The position numbers and the translations under genes are program-made. From CADEFF01 sp964569315 (GTDB taxonomy: Bacteria; Pseudomonadota; Alphaproteobacteria; Dongiales; Dongiaceae): a stretch of DNA of 48,364 nt. The DNA lies in assembly GCA_964569315.1 (NCBI GenBank), contig CAZMUZ010000015.1:1-48364 (forward strand), written 5' to 3'. Positions 44,701 through 48,364 of the stretch are shown one piece after another (positions within the stretch are counted from its first letter, which is position 1; the number at the start of each line of letters is the position of its first letter). The notes under the pieces were generated by a model, which was given only the letters and a program-made list of their open reading frames with translations, did not search any database and was not told the DNA's origin.

Positions 44701-44931
44701 CATGTCGTCGACGCCGTTGATCTCCTGCTCGAGGGGGGCGGCGACGCTGTCGCTCAGCACCTCGGCCGAGGCGCCGGGATAGCTCGCGGAGATCTCGATG
44801 GTCGGCGGCGCGATCTCGGGATATTGCGCGACCGGCAAGGTGAAATAGGCGAAGCCGCCGATCAGCACGAGGAAGATCGAGAGGACGGCGGCGAAGATCG
44901 GCCGGTCGATGAAGAAATGCGGCAGGCGCAT
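41770..44931 (-). CDS. RND efflux pump permease (AcrB/MexB-like, HAE1)
   Basis: A 1053-residue inner-membrane RND transporter, a proton-driven exporter of drugs and other amphiphiles. It opens FFIDRPIFAAVLSIFLVLIG (residues 6-25), has the proton-relay pair in GIVVDDAIVVVEG (about 404-416) in TM4, and shows two large periplasmic loops and twelve expected TM helices. Length and motifs fit the hydrophobe/amphiphile efflux-1 group. It lies 9 nt after the adaptor gene, so they form one operon. No outer-membrane channel gene is present in the window, so a TolC-like partner must come from elsewhere. Confidence 0.95.
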   Translation of the reverse strand: MRLPHFFIDRPIFAAVLSIFLVLIGGFAYFTLPVAQYPEIAPPTIEISASYPGASAEVLSDSVAAPLEQEINGVDDMLYMVSQSTGDGNLKLTVTFALGTDLDDAQVLVQNRVAVAEPRLPEEVRRIGVTVRKNSPDMLMVIHLSSPDGSRDQLYMSNLATLQVRDVLSRIDGVGDVRIFGARDYSMRIWLDPDRVAARGLTAGDVVAALQAQNVQVASGVLNQPPVPQPGAFQLNVETLGRLVDPRDFANIIVRAEEGRVTRVRDVGRVEIGAQDYSANGYLDERVAVPLLVFQRPGSNALATADRVLAAMAELSKSFPEGVRYDVVYNPTEFIAESVDEVIKTIFEAVALVVLVVILFLQTWRASIIPIAAIPVSLIGTFAVLAAIGYSLNNLSLFGLVLAIGIVVDDAIVVVEGVERNLRAGLGPREATRRTMDEVGGALVAIALVLSAVFIPAAFISGITGQFFRQFAVTIAAATIISCFVSLTLSPALCAILLKPHREGERRHALVARPFHWFFARFNHGFERLSGGYGRFTGWLARVAVLAVLVYVGLVALAGWQFHRAPTGFIPEQDQGYLITVIQLPPGASLDRTDKVVREAAKIILGTAGIIHAVPFAGFDGATFTNASNAGAIFSGLAPFKDRAGRGLSAPQIIADLNQRLGALEDAFIITIMPPPVRGIGTGGGFKMMIQDRRGRGYQTLEAVVGEMVGAANQTPGLAGVFSLFNTQTPRIYADIDRVRAEMLGVNVDQVFQTLEIYLGSAFVNEFNLLGRTYRVTAQADGGFRQDIRDIADLRTRNMQGEMVPLGSVASFQDRTGPYRVSRYNLYPAAEIQGSTAPGASSGQSLAAMERLAGELLPDGFGFEWTELAYQERQASSGSALVIFGAAVLFVFLVLAAQYESWSLPLSVVLIVPMCLLAAVTGLLFRALPVDVLAQIGFVVLVGLAAKNAILIVEFAKQAEQAGAGIVEAAISAARVRLRPILMTSFAFILGVVPLVIATGAGAEMRQSLGTAVFSGMLGVTFFGLVFTPVFYVVVRRVATRFGGKRVVATTSP

Positions 44932-44940
44932 GGGGGCGGC

Positions 44941-46209
44941 CTATTCCTCGGGATCGCGGAGATCGGCGAAGCTGCCCTCGACCGGCGTGACCTTGGCCCC
45001 CGCGCGCGCGCGCAGGAGCCCGCCGATGATGACGCGGTCGGTCGGTGCCAGCCCCTCGCGGATGATGCGGAGCTGCGGCCCGCGATTGGGGCCGACCCGC
45101 ACCGGCTTCGCCACCACGGTCCCGTCCTCGGCGACGGTGAGCACGATCTTCTGCGCCTGGTCGGTGACGAGCGCGGCCTCCGGCAGCAGCATCGCCTCGT
45201 AGGGCTCCGAGCCGGGGATGCGAACCTGGCCGAACTGGCCGGGCGTGATCAGGCCCTTGGGATTGGGCAGGATCGCCCGCACGCGGATCGTGCCGGCGGA
45301 ACGGTCCACCTGGTTGTCGATGAAATCGAGCGCGCCATGCAGGGTCCAGTCCGGCTCGTCCATCAGCCGCGCCTGGATGCGCACCACCGCGTCGCGCGGC
45401 GAGGCGAGGCGGCCGTCGGTGATGGCGCGCTGATAGGCGAGCAGGTTCGATTCGCTGACGTCGAAATCGAGATGGATCGGATCGACCGAGACGATGGTGG
45501 TGAGCAGCGTCGTGTTGCCGGCATTGCCGCCGGTGACGAGGTTGCCGACATCGACCATCGTCGCACCGATGCGCCCGGCGGTGGGGGCGAGCACGCGGGT
45601 ATATTCGAGGTCGAGCTTCGCGGCCTCGACCTGCGCCGTCGCGACGCCGACCAGCGCGAACGCCGACTTGCTCTCCTGCAGTCGCTCGTCATAGGCGCTG
45701 CGCGAGACGAAATCGTCCTTCTGCAGCGCCTCGGCGCGCTTGAGCTGCGACTGGGCGAGCCCGACCGACGCCTGCGCCGCCGAGAGCTGCGCCTCGGCGG
45801 CGGCGAGCGCGATCTCGAAGGGGCGCGGATCGATGGTGTAGAGCAGGTCGCCGGCCGCGACGAGCTGGCCGTCCTCGAAATTCACCGTCTGCAGATAGCC
45901 GCTGACCCGCGCGCGGATCTCGACATCCTGGATGGGCGCGAACTGCCCGGTATATTCGTCCCATTCGGTGATCCGCTTGACGAGCGGCGTCGCGACCGTG
46001 ACGCTCGGCGGCGTGGCGGGCGCCGGCGGCGCCTCGACGACGGCACCGGCCTTGCCGAAATAATGCCAGCCCGCATAGCCGCCGCCGATCAGCAGCAGCA
46101 GCAGAAGGATCGCCGCGATGCGCGGGCTGCGGCGGACGGGCGGCGCCGGTTCCTCGGCGGCAGGCACCGGCGCGGACGGCGGTGCGAGCTCCGGCGGTTC
46201 TGTCGCCAT
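44941..46209 (-). CDS. RND efflux periplasmic adaptor (AcrA/MexA-like)
   Basis: A 422-residue membrane-fusion protein linking the RND pump to an outer-membrane channel. It has a Pro/Ala-rich cytoplasmic tail, one transmembrane anchor (about 31-49, AAILLLLLLIGGGYAGW), the lipoyl halves (ARVSGYLQTVNFEDGQLVAAGDLL, split: ARVSGYLQTV and FEDGQLVAAGD), an alpha-helical hairpin (about 125-195) and a beta-barrel (LDFDVSESNLLAYQ). It is anchored by a helix and not a lipobox, unlike AcrA. The ATG at 46209 gives this N-terminus and has AAGGGCAG upstream. The pump gene follows after 9 nt. No repressor gene is adjacent. Confidence 0.93.
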   Translation of the reverse strand: MATEPPELAPPSAPVPAAEEPAPPVRRSPRIAAILLLLLLIGGGYAGWHYFGKAGAVVEAPPAPATPPSVTVATPLVKRITEWDEYTGQFAPIQDVEIRARVSGYLQTVNFEDGQLVAAGDLLYTIDPRPFEIALAAAEAQLSAAQASVGLAQSQLKRAEALQKDDFVSRSAYDERLQESKSAFALVGVATAQVEAAKLDLEYTRVLAPTAGRIGATMVDVGNLVTGGNAGNTTLLTTIVSVDPIHLDFDVSESNLLAYQRAITDGRLASPRDAVVRIQARLMDEPDWTLHGALDFIDNQVDRSAGTIRVRAILPNPKGLITPGQFGQVRIPGSEPYEAMLLPEAALVTDQAQKIVLTVAEDGTVVAKPVRVGPNRGPQLRIIREGLAPTDRVIIGGLLRARAGAKVTPVEGSFADLRDPEE

Positions 46210-46370
46210 GGGTCTGCCCTTCCATGATGTCGCCCGATCGGCGGCCATCGGGGCCCGCCGAGATGGGCAGAGAGTTCGGGAGGCGGGCCGGCCGAGTCAA
46301 GGCGGGCGGCGCAGCCTCGTCGCCCGGCGGCATAGCGAGGCACCGGGCGGTAAGCAGCCGCCCCGCCACC

Positions 46371-46404
46371 CGGAGGATCAAAGCGGCCGGAGGATCAAAG
46401 CGGC
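46371..46404. repeat. 17-bp tandem duplication across the recR stop
   Basis: CGGAGGATCAAAGCGGC occurs twice in direct succession (46371-46387 and 46388-46404). The recR stop (TGA on the minus strand, 46395-46397) lies in the second copy, so the first copy is an untranslated duplicate of the gene end. Confidence 0.9.
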
Positions 46405-46988
46405 CGGCGGGCCTTCAGCGCAGCCGTCAGAGTACCGTCATCGAGATAGTCGAGCTCGCCGCCGAGCGGCACGCCATGCGCCAGCCGCGTCACCGAGAGC
46501 GGCAGCCCCGCGAGCCGGTCGGTCAGATAATGCGCCGTGGTCTGCCCATCGACGGTGGCGCTGAGCGCGAGGATCACTTCCTTGACCGCCGGATCGCGCG
46601 CCCGGTCCACCAGCCGCTGGATCGCGAGCTGGTCGGGACCCACGCCGTCGAGCGCCGAGAGCCGCCCGCCCAGCACGTGATAGCGCCCCTTGAAGCCGGC
46701 GGCGCGCTCGAGCGCCCAGAGGTCGCCCACCTCCTCCACCACGCAGATCATCGCCGGATCGCGCTTCGGATCGACGCAGAGGGCGCAGGGATCGGCGCTG
46801 TCGAGATTGCCGCAGACGCCGCAGGCGCGCACCGCGCGCGACGCCTCCTCGAGCGCCGCCGCGAGCGGCTGCATCAGCGCTTCGCGCTTCTTCAGGAGCT
46901 GCAGCGCCGCGCGCCGCGCCGAGCGCGGGCCGAGCCCCGGCAGCTTCGCCAGGAGCTGGATCAGATGATCGATGGCCGAGTGAGACAT
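46395..46988 (-). CDS. recR: Recombination mediator RecR
   Basis: A 197-residue RecR, which works with RecF and RecO to load RecA at gaps. The N-terminal helix-hairpin-helix (LAKLPGLGPRSARRAAL, about 13-29), the four-cysteine zinc site (Cys56, 59, 68, 71), the Toprim domain (ICVVEEVGDLWALE, about 81-94) and the C-terminal THTRLA-like TRLAHGVPLGGELDYLD are complete. It ends the dnaX-ybaB-recR cluster; a 302-nt repeat-filled spacer separates it from ybaB. Its stop lies in a 17-bp tandem duplication. Confidence 0.97.
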   Translation of the reverse strand: MSHSAIDHLIQLLAKLPGLGPRSARRAALQLLKKREALMQPLAAALEEASRAVRACGVCGNLDSADPCALCVDPKRDPAMICVVEEVGDLWALERAAGFKGRYHVLGGRLSALDGVGPDQLAIQRLVDRARDPAVKEVILALSATVDGQTTAHYLTDRLAGLPLSVTRLAHGVPLGGELDYLDDGTLTAALKARRPL

Positions 46989-47290
46989 GATTCGCGCCAG
47001 CAGACACTCATTCGCGATGCGGGATCAAGGGCGGCGACACCGGCGCGGCCGCCTCATTCTTCGACAGGGCGAGGATGAGGCCTGCCCTGCGATCCGCCGA
47101 TGCAGCACGCCATCAATACGCTCCTCATGCTGAGCTTGTCGAAGCATGAGGTCCGCCACGCGAACCGCCGGAGCGCAAGGCTCATCCTTCGACAAGCTCA
47201 GGATGAGGCGAGGCCCGGTGCATCGGGACGAGGCAGGGGCGGGTGCGTTTCGAGAGGCACGGGATTGCGGCGCGCGGGTTTCCGGCCGCT
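46989..47290. repeat. Palindromic repeats between ybaB and recR
   Basis: No gene is seen in this 302-nt spacer. It holds three copies of the CTCATCCTGAGCTTGTCGAAGGATGAG-type palindrome: 47052-47080 (decayed), 47123-47151 (variant with CATGC/GCATG arms) and 47181-47207. The same family occurs at 34191-34460. The elements separate two genes that are usually adjacent and could reduce read-through into recR. Confidence 0.9.
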
Positions 47291-47614
47291 TCAGAACGGG
47301 AGCTTGAAGCCGCCGGGAAGCTGCAGGCCGCCGGTGAGCTTCTGCATCTCCTCGGCCGCGTGGGCGTCCACCTTGGCGCGGGCATCGTTGAGCGCCGCCA
47401 CAACGAGATCCTCCAGCATGCCGATATCGTTCGGATCGGCGAGCTTCGGATCGATCTTGAGACGCCGCACCTGGCCCTTGCCGTTGAGGGTCGCGGTGAC
47501 CATGCCGCCGCCCGCCTGCCCGGTGATCTCGTGGGTTTCGAGCTCGGCCTGCATCTCGGCGAGCCGCTCCTGCATCGCCTGAGCCTGCTTCATCATCTGG
47601 CCGAGATTCTTCAT
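47291..47614 (-). CDS. ybaB: YbaB/EbfC family nucleoid-associated protein
   Basis: A 107-residue DNA-binding protein of the YbaB/EbfC family, thought to act as a nucleoid-associated dimer. MKNLGQMMKQAQAMQERLAE (residues 1-20), GGGMVTATLNGKGQVRRLKI (about 36-55) and the AEEMQKLTGGLQLPGG tail are typical. Its start overlaps the dnaX stop by 4 nt (ATGA), and recR follows downstream, giving the conserved cluster. Confidence 0.96.
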   Translation of the reverse strand: MKNLGQMMKQAQAMQERLAEMQAELETHEITGQAGGGMVTATLNGKGQVRRLKIDPKLADPNDIGMLEDLVVAALNDARAKVDAHAAEEMQKLTGGLQLPGGFKLPF

Positions 47615-48364
47615 AGCGGGTCCTCGTCATTGTCGGGTTCGTCGAAAGCGAGGGCGGCATCGTTCTCGCCCGCGCCACCGGTGCCTTCATCAAGGCCGCC
47701 GGCGCCTTCATCCATGCCATCGGCGCCCTCGGCGGTCGCGATCGGCGCCGCAGCGGGCGGCTCGGTCAGGTCGCGCACCGCCTCGAGCACGGCGCCGGGG
47801 AAGCTCGCCAGCGCCGCCTGCACCAGCGGATGGGCGAGCGCCGAGCGTTCGGTCGCCGCGCGCACCGCATCCGCCTGCTCCTTCAAGGTCGCAGCACCGG
47901 GACCTTGCGAGATCGCGATCACCCAGCGCTGCCCGGTCCATTCCTGCAGCAGCGAGCCGAGCCGGCTCGCGAGATTGGCGGGCGCGTTCGGACCCGGGCG
48001 GAATTCGATGCGGCCCGGTTCGTAATGGACGAGATGCACGTCGCCGACGAGTTGGGCATGCAGCATCACCTCGCGCCGCTTCGTCGCGAGCTCGACCAGC
48101 TCGGCGAAGCTTTGCGGCAGCGGCGGCAAGGCGGGCGCCGCCGGCGCCTGCGGGTCGCTCTCGACGGCAAGCGCCGCGGTCGGCCGGTCGCCCGCCCCGC
48201 GCCCGCCATTGCCGCGCAAGGGGGTGCCGACGGCCGAGGCGGGCGCGCCCGGGCGGCTCGGGGGCGCGGCGGTGGCGCGGGGGCCCGGCGCCGCGGAGGC
48301 GCCCGCGGCGGGAGCGCTTTCGAGCTCGCGCAGGATCTCGCCCGGCGTCGGCATCTCCGCCGCA
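47611..48364 (-). CDS. dnaX: DNA polymerase III gamma/tau subunit, C-terminal part
   Basis: This is the last 250 or so codons of dnaX, cut by the right edge; the ATPase domain lies outside. A Pro/Ala/Gly-rich linker is followed by the tau C-terminal domain (SFAELVELATKRREVMLHAQ, then VHLVHYEPGRIEFRPG and GQRWVIAISQGPG), which binds the polymerase alpha subunit, and an acidic Gly/Asp/Glu-rich tail (EPDNDEDPL). The assignment rests on the alpha-binding domain pattern and on the overlap with ybaB. No frameshift signal for gamma can be judged here. Confidence 0.9.
   Translation of the reverse strand, partial: AAEMPTPGEILRELESAPAAGASAAPGPRATAAPPSRPGAPASAVGTPLRGNGGRGAGDRPTAALAVESDPQAPAAPALPPLPQSFAELVELATKRREVMLHAQLVGDVHLVHYEPGRIEFRPGPNAPANLASRLGSLLQEWTGQRWVIAISQGPGAATLKEQADAVRAATERSALAHPLVQAALASFPGAVLEAVRDLTEPPAAAPIATAEGADGMDEGAGGLDEGTGGAGENDAALAFDEPDNDEDPL

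Noticed and set aside
42748..46227. Plus-strand open frame of about 1159 codons opposite the RND genes
   Set aside because: Same cause: it mirrors the codon bias of the pump and adaptor genes and shows only Arg/Asp/His-rich sequence.
46250..46300. Promoter for the RND operon with TTGACT at 46300-46295 (minus)
   Set aside because: No acceptable -10 element is found at 16-18 nt spacing.

Overview
The window looks like chromosome from a high-GC alphaproteobacterium, most likely Rhodospirillales-like. Three things point that way: very GC-rich codons, the gene order rpmH-rnpA-yidD-yidC-engB-argB followed by a HAD nucleotidase, dapD, dapE and the oppositely oriented def-fmt-truA, and palindromic repeats of the GTCATGCCCGCGAAGGCGGGCAT and CTCATCCTGAGCTTGTCGAAGGATGAG types. 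The order assignment is inference from remembered gene orders; no search was run.

Region 1 (1-8.4 kb) holds dispersed metabolic and hypothetical genes: a class II aldolase-like protein whose 3' end is tandemly repeated at the window edge, a DUF2711-like protein, a luciferase-like oxidoreductase, an exported aldo/keto reductase, a glutathione S-transferase, a membrane protein, a COG4315-type lipoprotein, an SDR, an SRPBCC protein and a DUF3606 protein. Region 2 (8.4-19.7 kb) has tRNA-Arg(ACG), a large lipoprotein, a DUF4864 protein, gpt, an alpha/beta hydrolase, panB-panC, ggt, an rlmI-like methyltransferase, a small membrane protein, an orphan sensor kinase and a TVP38/DedA protein.

Region 3 (19.7-29.1 kb) is the core housekeeping block. 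A near-consensus promoter drives rpmH, followed by rnpA, yidD, yidC, engB and argB. Then come two tiny lipoproteins, a pyrimidine 5'-nucleotidase, dapD, dapE, a coupled membrane protein and an exported cyclase. Translation, membrane insertion, arginine and lysine/peptidoglycan precursor synthesis are thus grouped. Region 4 (29.1-36.6 kb) has def-fmt-truA on the minus strand, rmuC, an SPFH/NfeD pair, a repeat-filled spacer, a DUF4139 protein and an unrecognised cysteine-rich protein.

Region 5 (36.6-48.4 kb) holds a hydantoinase/oxoprolinase A-B pair, a markedly AT-richer toxin-antitoxin module of VapBC45 type (40.5-41.7 kb), an RND efflux adaptor-pump pair, and the dnaX-ybaB-recR recombination/replication cluster, interrupted by palindromic repeats and cut by the right edge.

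The most notable observations are an apparent ATC start codon for engB behind a well-placed ribosome binding site, a pair of 41- and 44-residue lipoprotein genes, a probably acquired VapBC45-like module, a six-cysteine orphan protein, an inverted repeat in the ggt leader, and two unrelated genes whose stop codons lie inside short tandem duplications. I found no CRISPR array, prophage, insertion sequence or clear new defence system.
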